Assembly: GCA_963755055.1 (NCBI GenBank)
Contig: CAVWIS010000010.1
Location: forward strand, 25,373-89,372
Reading direction: 5' to 3'
Origin: AP-16 sp963755055
GTDB taxonomy: Bacteria > Pseudomonadota > Alphaproteobacteria > Rhizobiales > Xanthobacteraceae
Length of the DNA stretch: 64,000 nt
Part shown: positions 8,494 to 16,978 of the stretch, one piece after another
Layout of the letters: each line of letters opens with the position of its first letter
Numbering within the stretch: the stretch's first letter is position 1
Position numbers and translations under genes: made by a program
The notes under the pieces: model-generated
Databases searched by the model: none
Told to the model about the DNA's origin: nothing
The model's input: the letters and a program-made list of their open reading frames with translations, nothing else

Positions 8494-9543
8494 TCAGTGA
8501 TTGAGCGCCTTGCGGTACTTCTCCGCATCCCAGTCGACGAGCTCGCCGACCTCCGCGTCGGTGAGGTAACGCAAGCGGGCGTCGGACGGTACGCGCGACA
8601 GGACGTCGGCCAGGCAACGAAGCATCGCTTCCACGCCGAACCGCGGGGAGCGATCGAGAAGAACGCCGTGGCCGGCGACGAGAATGCAGGGCGGGAATTC
8701 TCCCATGACGTCGCGGTATTCGTCCGCGACCTGCCCGGCCTGATCCGGCGTTCTCGCGACGTCCATCACGGGGCCGAGGAACACCACATGGTCAGGGTAG
8801 AGGGCGCCGCGTTCCGCGAGCGCAAGAACCATCGGGTCGCGGCCCAGGACATGGATTCCAGGATCCGCCGGCAGACGAAATCGCGCGACGTCATGCCGGT
8901 CCGCCAGGACCGTTGTCGGGGCGGTTGAGGCCGGCGTCGGCGCCGGCTGCTCCAGTCGCCGTTCGATGTCCGCAATCCGGCTTTCGATCTCGGCGCAGTC
9001 GGCGCCTCCGATCACGACGCCGTGGTTGCCGAGAACAAGGATGTCGGGCCCCAGATGCGCGGCTCCTGCCGCCGCCCAGGTCAGGGGCAGGCCGGGGCGG
9101 GCGTAGGGCACCCACGCCCACTTCAGGCCCTCGAGACGCTCGGCGACCCGCTCCCGGCCATCCGCGCGCACGGCCCAGGCCAGGACGTTCACGGAGTGAA
9201 GGTGGAACACGAATCGGTGCGGCATCACGGCGTGGAGGCTGGTCTCGATCGACGGCCGCAATACCGGGTTCCCGACGACGCATCCGGAGGCGGGATCGGG
9301 ACTGCCGGCCGAGATCGCGTTTCGCACGCCATCAAGCCTGACCGCGACGAAGATCGCCTCCGTTTCGGCGGCGGCAAGGAGCTTGCCTGAAGCCTTTATC
9401 CACAGGCGATCTCCGACCTTGCACGACGTGTTGCCGCCGCTCGCCTGGATCAAGGCGGGGTCGCGTCCGAGACGCGCCGACAAGGACAGGAACGCCGGGA
9501 CGCCCTCGATACGCGTGTCGAGCGTGGGCTCGTCCTCACTCAC
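8494..9543 (-). CDS. class II aldolase/adducin-family protein, long two-part form
   Basis: Start taken at the GTG at 9543 (MSEDEPTLD), which has CGGAG 9 bases upstream; a TTG 36 bases earlier is a weaker alternative. 349 residues. The class II aldolase fold is shown by QASGGNTSCK (phosphate/substrate loop), IKASGK, the zinc pair in FHLHSVNV and the third ligand in LGNHGVVI (about 170). About 150 further residues follow, with AGHGVLLD near the end, which resembles a partial second copy of the aldolase motif. Such long forms occur in sugar-acid and deoxysugar operons. First gene of the leftward aldolase-regulator-lactonase unit, divergent from the HAD/ABC operon. The substrate is not predictable from sequence alone. 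Confidence 0.8.
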   Translation of the reverse strand: MSEDEPTLDTRIEGVPAFLSLSARLGRDPALIQASGGNTSCKVGDRLWIKASGKLLAAAETEAIFVAVRLDGVRNAISAGSPDPASGCVVGNPVLRPSIETSLHAVMPHRFVFHLHSVNVLAWAVRADGRERVAERLEGLKWAWVPYARPGLPLTWAAAGAAHLGPDILVLGNHGVVIGGADCAEIESRIADIERRLEQPAPTPASTAPTTVLADRHDVARFRLPADPGIHVLGRDPMVLALAERGALYPDHVVFLGPVMDVARTPDQAGQVADEYRDVMGEFPPCILVAGHGVLLDRSPRFGVEAMLRCLADVLSRVPSDARLRYLTDAEVGELVDWDAEKYRKALNH

Positions 9544-9734
9544 GGGGATGCTCCGGAGCAGCCGGGTGAACAGCCTCAATGCCGTCCTCGGCCCCGTGGC
9601 GAGAGCCCGTGAGCGGAACGCGACACCGATGATGCTTCCCGAGATTGTACATTCGTCGACGATTTCGCGTCATAGGCGTCGGAAATGCCCGAGCGCGGCA
9701 ACAATGAGTGCCACGGTTTGCATTTCCTCTTCCC

Positions 9735-9767
9735 TTTTGTACACAAAACGTCTATCTTGTCGACATA
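9735..9767. promoter_or_regulatory. candidate paired GntR/FCD operator ahead of the HAD-aldolase-ABC operon
   Basis: TTTTGT-AC-ACAAAA (9735-9748) is a perfect 6-2-6 inverted repeat, and ATCTTGTCGACATA (9754-9767) is the reverse complement of the box at 7755-7768. Centres are 20 bp apart, as at the first site. It lies 28 bp before the first codon of the rightward operon and between the two divergent units. A weaker TTGTACA/TCGTCGACGA pair sits at 9645-9662, nearer the leftward aldolase gene. Confidence 0.65.
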
Positions 9768-9795
9768 ATTCGTTCCCGATGAGCGCTCCCGCTCA

Positions 9796-10680
9796 ATGCC
9801 GATGAGAGGAAACGTGGCCGGAATCATGTTTCTGCCCGGTATCGGGTCGCTGGCAGACACCTATGACGCCTTCCTGATCGACCAGTGGGGCGTGCTGCAC
9901 CACGGCCGACCAGCCGGTGCGGCGGCGCTCGGCGCGCTCAAGCTGCTGCGGGAGGCGGGCAGGCGGATCGCCATTCTCACCAACTCCGGTCGGCGCGCTG
10001 CCGAGAACCGGAAGCGACTGGGCGAGCTCGGCTTTCCCTCGGCGCTTTTCGATGCCGTCGTGTCGTCGGGCGAGCTCGCCTGGCGTCATCTTGCCGAACG
10101 GACCATTCCGTGGCTGCGCGACGTCGGGCGCCGCTGCCTCTTTTTCTCTCATGACGACCGCAGCTATCTCGAAGGGCTCGATCTGGAGCCGGTCGACGAC
10201 CCGGATGTCGCCGATTTCATCCTCGCCGTCGGCGTCGATGCGGCCAACCGCACGTTCTCCGACTATGAGCGAATCCTGCAGCATGCCTGGCAGCGTCGCC
10301 TGCCCATGATCTGCGCCAATCCCGATCTGCGAACCCCCGATGGCGACCGAATGCTCTACGGATGCGGTTCCGTGGCGGCGCGTTACGCGCAGTGGGGTGG
10401 CGAGGTCACGTATTTCGGCAAGCCATATCCGGAGATCTTCCTGAATACACTCGAGTCGCTGGGCGGCGCCGCGCGCAAGCGGGTTCTGGTGGTCGGCAAC
10501 TCGCTGGTTCACGACATCGGCGGGGCGCGGAACGCCGGTCTCGACAGCGCTCTGGTTCTCGACGGAATCCACGCGAGGGAAACCTCCGGGATCGGCGAGA
10601 CCCGCGAAGACGCCGTTCGCATCCTGTGCCGCCGACAAGGGGTCGAACCCGACTACGCGATGCCGTCATTTCGGTGGTGA
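9796..10680 (+). CDS. HAD-superfamily IIA hydrolase (TIGR01459-like sugar phosphatase)
   Basis: 294 residues. HAD motif I is DQWGVLHHG (about 33-41), the tryptophan-bearing variant of the NagD-like IIA group. Motif II is AILTNSGR, and motif III/IV are GKPYPEIF and VVGNSLVHDIGGA, where the first acidic residue is Asn instead of Asp. The capping domain lies between motifs II and III, as expected for type IIA. The start could be the ATG at 9796, a GTG at 9814 after AGAGGA, or the ATG at 9826; I keep the first. It opens the rightward operon behind the paired operators. Members dephosphorylate small sugar or polyol phosphates, and here it probably acts on a product of the nearby aldolases. Confidence 0.82.
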   Translation: MPMRGNVAGIMFLPGIGSLADTYDAFLIDQWGVLHHGRPAGAAALGALKLLREAGRRIAILTNSGRRAAENRKRLGELGFPSALFDAVVSSGELAWRHLAERTIPWLRDVGRRCLFFSHDDRSYLEGLDLEPVDDPDVADFILAVGVDAANRTFSDYERILQHAWQRRLPMICANPDLRTPDGDRMLYGCGSVAARYAQWGGEVTYFGKPYPEIFLNTLESLGGAARKRVLVVGNSLVHDIGGARNAGLDSALVLDGIHARETSGIGETREDAVRILCRRQGVEPDYAMPSFRW

Positions 10681-10707
10681 ACGAAAGCGCGAGTGGAGAG
10701 CAGGTCG

Positions 10708-11352
10708 ATGCAGATGCGGGCCGAACGAGAAGCGGTCGTCGAGTACGGGCGCAAATTGCTCAGCTTTTCGCTGACGACCGGCACCGGCGGCAATGTCAGC
10801 ACGATCAATCGCGCGTCGGGGATCGCAGCCATCAGCCCGAGCGGGATGAACTACGACATCATCCGAGCCGAGGACGTGGTGCTGGTGTCGATCGAGGGAA
10901 GGATCGTCGAGGGGCATCGCAAGCCGTCGTCGGAAACTCCCCTGCACCTCGCCCACTACCGCGCGCGCGCGGACGTCAACGCGGTCATCCACACGCACCC
11001 GCCGTTCGCCACCACCGTCGCCTGTCTGGGCTGGGAAATCCCGGCCCTGCATTACCTGGTCGGCTTCTCCGGCAAGAAGGTTCCGCTCGCACCCTACGCG
11101 ACCTACGGCAGCGAAGAGCTTGCCCGCGTCACCGCACGGGCGATCGGCTCGCACAATGCCGTGCTGATGGCCAATCACGGCATGCTGACCGTCGGCAAGG
11201 ACCTGGCATCGGCGTTTGCCGCCTCGGAGATCGTCGAGCTGATGGCCCGGCTGTTCCTGCAGGCGAAGAGCGTCGGCGAGCCGCGCCTCCTGTCCGATAC
11301 CCAGATGGACGACGTTCTCCTCAATTTCGGATCCTACGGACAGAGGTGCTGA
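10708..11352 (+). CDS. class II aldolase, L-fuculose-phosphate-aldolase-like
   Basis: Start at the ATG at 10708 with GGAG upstream (a GTG at 10693 is possible); 214 residues, the usual FucA/AraD length. Signature elements: TGTGGNVST substrate loop, SPSGMNYD, the catalytic Glu in KPSSETPLH, the zinc pair IHTHPPFA (about 93-100) and the third ligand MANHGML (about 150). Zn-dependent enzymes of this family split ketose 1-phosphates into dihydroxyacetone phosphate and an aldehyde. This is the second of three class II aldolases in the island. It sits between the HAD phosphatase and the ABC transporter genes and is probably cotranscribed with both. Confidence 0.87.
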   Translation: MQMRAEREAVVEYGRKLLSFSLTTGTGGNVSTINRASGIAAISPSGMNYDIIRAEDVVLVSIEGRIVEGHRKPSSETPLHLAHYRARADVNAVIHTHPPFATTVACLGWEIPALHYLVGFSGKKVPLAPYATYGSEELARVTARAIGSHNAVLMANHGMLTVGKDLASAFAASEIVELMARLFLQAKSVGEPRLLSDTQMDDVLLNFGSYGQRC

Positions 11353-11398
11353 ACACGGGGAGGCCGTTCAGCCTGCGCAAGCTCGACAGGGGGCAGCA

Positions 11399-12490
11399 TT
11401 GGTCGAAATCGTTCTCGAAGGCGTCTCCAAGCGGTTCGGTGCCAATACCGTCATCCAGGACTTCAGCCTGACCATGCCGGACAACGAGTTCACGGTCCTG
11501 GTCGGCCCGTCCGGCTGCGGCAAGTCGACCGTCCTGCGCATGATCGCCGGTCTCGAAGAGCTCTCGGAAGGCGAGATCTACATGGACGGCAGGCCCATCA
11601 GCCACTGCGAGCCCAAGGACCGCGACGTCGCCATGGTGTTCCAGGACTACGCCCTCTATCCGCACATGAACGTCGCCCGGAACATGTCGTTCGCGCTGCG
11701 CCTCGCCCACTACGAGAAGGACGAGATACAGCGACGCGTCACCCGCGTCGCCGAGATGCTGAACATCCAGGATCTGCTGTCGCGCAAACCACGGGAGCTA
11801 TCGGGCGGCCAACGCCAGCGGGTGGCGATGGGACGTGCGCTGGTGCGGGACGCCAGCACGTTCCTGTTCGACGAACCGCTGTCGAATCTCGACGCCAAGC
11901 TGCGTACCCAGATGCGTGCCGAGCTGGCGCTGATGCGCCAGCGCGTGCGCAAGAACATGGTCTACGTGACCCACGACCAGATCGAAGCGATGACTCTCGC
12001 CGACCGGATCGTCGTCATCTCGAAAGGTCGCATCATGCAGGTCGGTACGCCCGAGGCGCTGTTCAAGCGCCCGGCCAACAGGTTCGTTGCGGGTTTCATC
12101 GGCAGCCCGTCGATGAACTTCTTCGATGCCGAGCTGTCCTGTTCGCACGATGTCCCGACCGTGGTCCGCGAGGATTTCTCCCTGACGTTGGACCCGGCCA
12201 CGGCAGCGCACCACGGCATTGCGGCCGGCTCTCCGGTGGTCATCGGGATCCGTCCGACGAGCTTCCGGCCGGTCGCGAGCGGCGAGAGACCGCCCAATCT
12301 GCTCCGCGCCGAGGTCCAGGTGTCGGAGTATGTCGGCAGCAACTCGGTCGTGCTGACGAAAATCGGCAATTCGCAGGTGACCATCGACATTGGCTCGGAC
12401 GTGCCGATCGACATCGGCCGGATCCTCGACGTCTCGGTGGAACCGCAGGCGATCCACCTGTTCGACGCGACAACCGGAGAGATGCTCTGA
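11399..12490 (+). CDS. sugar ABC transporter ATP-binding protein (MalK/UgpC type)
   Basis: 363 residues, TTG start after AGGGGG. Walker A GPSGCGKST (about 37-45), Q-loop FQDYALYPHM, signature LSGGQRQRVAMGRAL (about 133-147), Walker B FLFDEPLSNLDA and H-loop YVTHDQ are all intact. The C-terminal ~120 residues form the OB-type regulatory domain of carbohydrate importers (VIGIRPTSF ... VEPQAIHLFD). It energises the importer formed by the next three genes (binding protein and two permeases) in the same operon. Confidence 0.95.
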   Translation: MVEIVLEGVSKRFGANTVIQDFSLTMPDNEFTVLVGPSGCGKSTVLRMIAGLEELSEGEIYMDGRPISHCEPKDRDVAMVFQDYALYPHMNVARNMSFALRLAHYEKDEIQRRVTRVAEMLNIQDLLSRKPRELSGGQRQRVAMGRALVRDASTFLFDEPLSNLDAKLRTQMRAELALMRQRVRKNMVYVTHDQIEAMTLADRIVVISKGRIMQVGTPEALFKRPANRFVAGFIGSPSMNFFDAELSCSHDVPTVVREDFSLTLDPATAAHHGIAAGSPVVIGIRPTSFRPVASGERPPNLLRAEVQVSEYVGSNSVVLTKIGNSQVTIDIGSDVPIDIGRILDVSVEPQAIHLFDATTGEML

Positions 12491-12536
12491 CGTCCAATCG
12501 TCGAGAGACATCCCGGTCAATTGAGGAGAAGAAGCG

Positions 12537-13883
12537 ATGACAAGGCGGCTTCAACGACTGCTAACCGGACTTGCGGTGGGAACGGCGGTCTGTGTCGTGG
12601 CGCTGGCGAGCGCTCTTGCCGGCCCGTACGACAAGTACAAGGGCACCACGCTGGTCGTCAACTTCCCGGCTCATCCGGCCTACGATCCGGTCAAGAAGCT
12701 CCTGCCCGAATTCACCAAGGAGACCGGCATCAAGGTCGAGGTCGACGAACTGCAGTACATGCGCATGCACGACAAGCAACTGCTGGAGATGAGCAAGCCG
12801 ACGGGGGATTACGACGTCATTTCCTACGTCATCATGTGGAAGACCGAGTACGTGGCGAAGGGCCTGCTGCAGGAGCTCGCGCCGTTCTTCGTCAATGCGG
12901 CGCTCGCCGATCCCGATTACGATGCCGCCGACATTCTCAGGGCCTATATCGAGCCGGTCGGCATCGTCGGCGGCCGAAAGGGCTATCTCACCGGCGTCAC
13001 CGGCGCGCTCTACGGTGTTCCGTTCGGAGCCGAGACGTCGGTTCTCGGCTATCGCAAGGACATATTCGACAAGCACAAGCTGAAGGTGCCGACGACCTAC
13101 GACGAGCTGATGGATCTCGTGTGCAAGTTCAAGGACCTCGAACCGGGCATGTCCGGCCTGACCAGCCGCGGCTCCGCCGGCCACCAGGTCGGCCACGCCT
13201 GGCTGCTGCACCTCAACCCGCTCGGAGGCGCTGTGTTCGACGATCACTGGAAGCCGGTCTACGACAGCCCGGCCGGAATCAAGGCCGCGGAATACCTGAA
13301 GAAAATTCTGGAGTGCGGCCCCGAAGGCGGCAACGCATTCGGCTTCGACGAGATGAAGAACGCCTTCCTGCAGGGCAAGGCGGCGATGTATCTCGACACG
13401 CTGGCGATCGCCGGCGAGGTCGACGACCCGACCAAGTCGAAGGTTGCCGGCAGGGTCGCCTGGGCTCCGCATCCGAAGGGGGTGCAGTACGCGTCGGAAA
13501 CCGGAGGGTTCGGCATCGCCATTCCGCGCAACTCCAAGCAAAAGGACGCGGCATTCCTGCTGGTGCAGTGGCTGACCAGCAAGGCCACCGACAAGAAAGT
13601 CGCGCTCGCCGGAGGCTCGCCGAGCCGAATGTCGACCTTTCTCGATCCCGAGCTGCAGAAGAAGTATCCCTACTATGCGACGTTTGCGGAAGCCTTCAAG
13701 ACGGCGGCCTACGACTGGCGCCCGCTCATCGCCGAATGGGGTGAGCTCAACGCCCCGACGCTGGGCGTCGCGCTCTCCGACGCCATGACCGGAAAGAAGT
13801 CGATCCAGCAGGCGTTCGCCGACGTCAAGCCGCGCGTCATGGAGATCATGACCAAGGCGGGCTACTACAGCTGGACCAAGTGA
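12537..13883 (+). CDS. carbohydrate ABC transporter substrate-binding protein (family 1)
   Basis: 448 residues with GAGGAG just before the ATG. A Sec signal peptide covers about the first 30 residues (MTRRLQR, then a hydrophobic stretch ending SALAG). The family 1 extracellular solute-binding fold is seen in LVVNFPAHPAYD, KLLPEFTKETGIKVEV, YGVPFGAETSVLGYRKDIFD (hinge region), FLQGKAAMYLDT and ETGGFGIAIPRNSKQKDAAF. It captures the sugar in the periplasm for the two permeases that follow directly. The ligand cannot be read from sequence; surrounding kinase, aldolases and lactonase suggest a sugar, sugar alcohol or sugar acid. Confidence 0.93.
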   Translation: MTRRLQRLLTGLAVGTAVCVVALASALAGPYDKYKGTTLVVNFPAHPAYDPVKKLLPEFTKETGIKVEVDELQYMRMHDKQLLEMSKPTGDYDVISYVIMWKTEYVAKGLLQELAPFFVNAALADPDYDAADILRAYIEPVGIVGGRKGYLTGVTGALYGVPFGAETSVLGYRKDIFDKHKLKVPTTYDELMDLVCKFKDLEPGMSGLTSRGSAGHQVGHAWLLHLNPLGGAVFDDHWKPVYDSPAGIKAAEYLKKILECGPEGGNAFGFDEMKNAFLQGKAAMYLDTLAIAGEVDDPTKSKVAGRVAWAPHPKGVQYASETGGFGIAIPRNSKQKDAAFLLVQWLTSKATDKKVALAGGSPSRMSTFLDPELQKKYPYYATFAEAFKTAAYDWRPLIAEWGELNAPTLGVALSDAMTGKKSIQQAFADVKPRVMEIMTKAGYYSWTK

Positions 13884-13884
13884 C

Positions 13885-14880
13885 GTGCCCTCGCCGTCAA
13901 ACCCGACGGCGGCGCTCGCTCTTCCCCGGGGGGCTGCCCCGGGGAACACGGGCACGGGCCGGCGCAATGTGCGGCGCCGGCGAGGCCGGCGAGCGCTGAA
14001 CCGCTCGACACCCTACCTGTTCCTGCTGCCGGCCGTCGCCTTCATGGGTGTCGGCCTGTTCTATCCGGTGTGCCGGTCGGTCTGGCTCAGCTTCCACGAC
14101 TGGAAGCTCGGCACGCCGCCGGCGAGCGCCGTCTATGCCGGGTGGGAGAACTACCTGTCGTTGCTGCGCGACCCGAACGTCTATGCATCGACCGGCGTGA
14201 CGTTGAAATTCGCCTTCATCGTGGTCGTGCTGGAGGTCGTGCTGGGTGTCGCGCTGGCTCTGCTGCTGGAGCGGCCGATCCGCGGCATGTCGCTGTTCCG
14301 TACCGTCTTCATCCTGCCGATGATGATCTCTCCGGTCGTCGTCGGCCTGATCTGGCGTTTCATGTACAGCGAGCAGTTCGGAATCCTTAACAAGGTCGCC
14401 AAGGCGATCGGTCTCGGCGGTATCCCCTGGCTGTCATCGCCCAACATGGCGCTGCCCTCGGTGATCATCGCCGACGTGTGGCAGTGGACGCCGTTCATCT
14501 TCATTCTCGCAATGGCAGCCCTGCAGAGCCTGCCGGCCTCGGCGCTCGAGGCGGCCCGGATCGACGGCGCCAGCCCGTGGCAGGCGATCTGGCACGTCAA
14601 GCTGCCGCTGATGATGCCGGTCATCGTCATCGCGACGCTGCTCCGGCTGATCGACGCCTTCAAGGTTCTGGAGGTGATCTACATCATGACCGACGGCGGG
14701 CCGGGTCTGAGCACCGAGATATTGTCCCTGCACATCTACAAGACCGCGTTCGTCAGCCAGCAGCTCGGGCGTGCCTCGGCGCTGTCCAACCTGCTGCTGT
14801 TGATCGTGCTGCTGCTTTCGATCGGGCTGTTCGTCTTCAGCAAGGCACGTGAGCGGCAGTTGCGACGAGTGGCACGCTGA
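13885..14880 (+). CDS. sugar ABC transporter permease (MalF/UgpA type)
   Basis: 331 residues from a GTG one base after the preceding stop. A charged, Arg-rich N-terminal tail (~45 residues) precedes six predicted membrane helices, starting with LFLLPAVAFMGVGLFYPV. The EAA loop that docks to the ATPase is LEAARIDGASPWQAIWHVKLPLM (about 216-238). The partner permease follows. The gene order ATPase, binding protein, permease, permease is that of a complete CUT1-type importer. Confidence 0.93.
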   Translation: MPSPSNPTAALALPRGAAPGNTGTGRRNVRRRRGRRALNRSTPYLFLLPAVAFMGVGLFYPVCRSVWLSFHDWKLGTPPASAVYAGWENYLSLLRDPNVYASTGVTLKFAFIVVVLEVVLGVALALLLERPIRGMSLFRTVFILPMMISPVVVGLIWRFMYSEQFGILNKVAKAIGLGGIPWLSSPNMALPSVIIADVWQWTPFIFILAMAALQSLPASALEAARIDGASPWQAIWHVKLPLMMPVIVIATLLRLIDAFKVLEVIYIMTDGGPGLSTEILSLHIYKTAFVSQQLGRASALSNLLLLIVLLLSIGLFVFSKARERQLRRVAR

Positions 14881-14890
14881 GGAGAACACC

Positions 14891-15733
14891 GTGGCGGCAG
14901 CGCGCAAAAGGACCAACGCCGGCGGAACGCTGCTCTACTACGCGCTGCTGATCGCGCTGTCGCTGATGTGCCTGGGGCCGATCATCCTCATGCTCGCGAC
15001 TTCGCTGCAACTGAAGACGCAGATCTTCGACGACAAGACGACCTTCCTGTTCATGCCCACGCTGACCAACTATTTCGCGGTGTTCGGCAAATCCCGCCTG
15101 CCGCAGTATCTGACGAACTCGCTGATCATCGGGCTGGTGTCGAGCGCGGTCACCTTGATCGTCGGCTGCATGGCGGCTTACGCGCTCGTGCGCTTCGATT
15201 TCATGGGACGCGACACGGTGTCGGTGACGACGCTCCTCATGCGCATGGTTCCGCCGGCGGTGCTCACCGTTCCGGTCTTCATGATCTGGACGTACGACTT
15301 CCATCTGGAGAACACGCTGTCGGGAGTCATTCTCGTCTACATCGCGCTCAATCTGCCGTTCGTGGTGTGGATTCTGCAGAGCTTCATCCAGCAGTGTCCC
15401 CCGCAGCTCGAGGAAGCAGCGCGCATGGACGGCGCCAATCCGCTGCAGACGTTCTTTCTCGTGGTGCTGCCGGTGATCCGGCCGGGGCTAGCGGCGGCGG
15501 CGATCTTCACGTTCCGCATCTCCTGGAACGAGTTCATCCTCAGCCTGGTGCTGACGAATCGGTTCACGCGCACGATGCCGGTCATGGTCTCCCTGTACAT
15601 CACCGAGCACAACATCGAGTGGGGTCAGATCATGGCAATCGGGACCCTGATCGCGATTCCGCCGCTCATCTTCACATTCGTTGCCTCCAAGCAGATCATC
15701 ACCGGGCTCACGGCCGGTGCGGTGAAGGGCTAG
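14891..15733 (+). CDS. sugar ABC transporter permease (MalG/UgpE type)
   Basis: 280 residues. The GTG at 14891 is preferred because GGAGAAC lies just before it; reading from 14849 would run back into the preceding gene. Six membrane helices, first YYALLIALSLMCLGPIILML. The EAA motif is LEEAARMDGANPLQTFFLVVLP (about 174-195). It forms the heterodimeric channel with the preceding permease. The intergenic gap to the Tm-1-like gene is only 6 bp, tying transport to the downstream enzymes. Confidence 0.93.
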   Translation: MAAARKRTNAGGTLLYYALLIALSLMCLGPIILMLATSLQLKTQIFDDKTTFLFMPTLTNYFAVFGKSRLPQYLTNSLIIGLVSSAVTLIVGCMAAYALVRFDFMGRDTVSVTTLLMRMVPPAVLTVPVFMIWTYDFHLENTLSGVILVYIALNLPFVVWILQSFIQQCPPQLEEAARMDGANPLQTFFLVVLPVIRPGLAAAAIFTFRISWNEFILSLVLTNRFTRTMPVMVSLYITEHNIEWGQIMAIGTLIAIPPLIFTFVASKQIITGLTAGAVKG

Positions 15734-15739
15734 CAGATC

Positions 15740-16978
15740 ATGGCGCCGAGATGTGCTTCACGGCATGTCGCGATCATCGGTACCCTCGATACTAAGGGTC
15801 CGGAGATCGCGTTCCTGCGGGAATGCATCCGGGCACATGGGCTGCTGGTCAAGGTGGTCGACGTCGGCATCCGCGGGACGCCCGCCATTGCCGGCGAGGT
15901 ATCGCGAGAGGCGGTAGCCGCCGAACTCGGATGCACCATCGAAGACATCCGCCGCGGCTGCGACGACAAGGTCGTTCCGATGGGCAAGATGGCCGAAGGC
16001 GCGACGCAGGTCCTGGCGCGATGGGCAGGCGAAGGACGGCTGGCTGGCGTCATCTCGATCGGCGGCGGTGTCGGCACATGGATCGCCGCCGCGATCATGC
16101 GGGAATTGCCGATGGGCCTGGCGAAAATATTGGTCTCGACGCTGCCCTTCGACATCCGGCCGCTGCTCGGGACCAGGGACATCGTGGTCATCCCGTCGAT
16201 CGTCGATGTACTCGGCCTCAATCCGATACTTCGGCTCATTCTGACCAACGCCGCGGCGGCGCTGGCGGGGATGGCCGGCGCGATACCGCCGCCGACTACG
16301 GGCAAACGCGTCATCGGGCTGACGGGCCTCGGCATCACCAACGAGGCGGTGCTGACCGCACGGGAGGTGCTGGAAGCCGATGGATTCGAAGTCGCAGCCT
16401 TCCATGCCGTCGGCATGGGGGGAAAGGCGTTCGAGGCATCGATCCGCGAGGGCATGTTCCCGGGCGTGCTCGATCTGACCACGCACGAGATCACCGATGA
16501 CGTCTTCAACGGCACCGGCAAGCCTGGATCGGAACGGATGGAGACGGCCGGCCGAATGGGTATTCCGCAGGTGATCGTTCCCGGCGGCGTCAGCATCATA
16601 AGCCGCGGTCCGCTGGAGACCATCAGTCGGACGGAGCGCGCCGGAGTCTTCTACCGACACAGCACGTCCTTCACTCATGTGCGGGTGCCGGCGCAGGGAA
16701 TGCGTCGTGTGGCTCGCCTGTTTGCCCGCAAGCTGAACACGGCAGTCGGACCGACCGCCGTCCTCATTCCGCTACGTGGTTTTTCAGATCAGGACCGGCC
16801 GGGAGGCAAGGTTCACGATCCGGCTGCCAATGCTGCCTTCGTCGAAAGCCTGAGAAGACACGCTCACGGCCACGTCGACATCATCGAAATCGACGCGCAC
16901 ATCAACGATCGTTCTTTTGTGGTCGAGGCATGTCGGCTGCTGAAGGACATGATGAACAGGAGCTGCTGTGGTGAATAG
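15740..16978 (+). CDS. Tm-1-like (UPF0261) ATP-binding domain protein
   Basis: 412 residues. Strong family marks are VAIIGTLDTKGPEIAFLR at the start, DVGIRGTP, SIGGGVGTWIAAAIM, KILVSTLPFD, GLTGLGITNEAVL and FHAVGMGGKAFE, the two-subdomain Tm-1 fold named after the tomato virus resistance protein. In bacteria the family occurs in carbohydrate or aromatic catabolic operons, often beside a phosphoenolpyruvate-hydrolase-like TIM barrel, which is absent here. Its biochemical activity is not settled. Here it is wedged between a sugar permease and a class II aldolase with which it overlaps by 11 bp, so it probably acts on a pathway intermediate and not as a resistance protein. Confidence 0.9.
   Translation: MAPRCASRHVAIIGTLDTKGPEIAFLRECIRAHGLLVKVVDVGIRGTPAIAGEVSREAVAAELGCTIEDIRRGCDDKVVPMGKMAEGATQVLARWAGEGRLAGVISIGGGVGTWIAAAIMRELPMGLAKILVSTLPFDIRPLLGTRDIVVIPSIVDVLGLNPILRLILTNAAAALAGMAGAIPPPTTGKRVIGLTGLGITNEAVLTAREVLEADGFEVAAFHAVGMGGKAFEASIREGMFPGVLDLTTHEITDDVFNGTGKPGSERMETAGRMGIPQVIVPGGVSIISRGPLETISRTERAGVFYRHSTSFTHVRVPAQGMRRVARLFARKLNTAVGPTAVLIPLRGFSDQDRPGGKVHDPAANAAFVESLRRHAHGHVDIIEIDAHINDRSFVVEACRLLKDMMNRSCCGE

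Noticed and set aside
9814..9828. GTG/ATG at 9814 or 9826 as the certain start of the HAD gene
   Set aside because: Neither is clearly better than 9796; left as alternatives in the entry.
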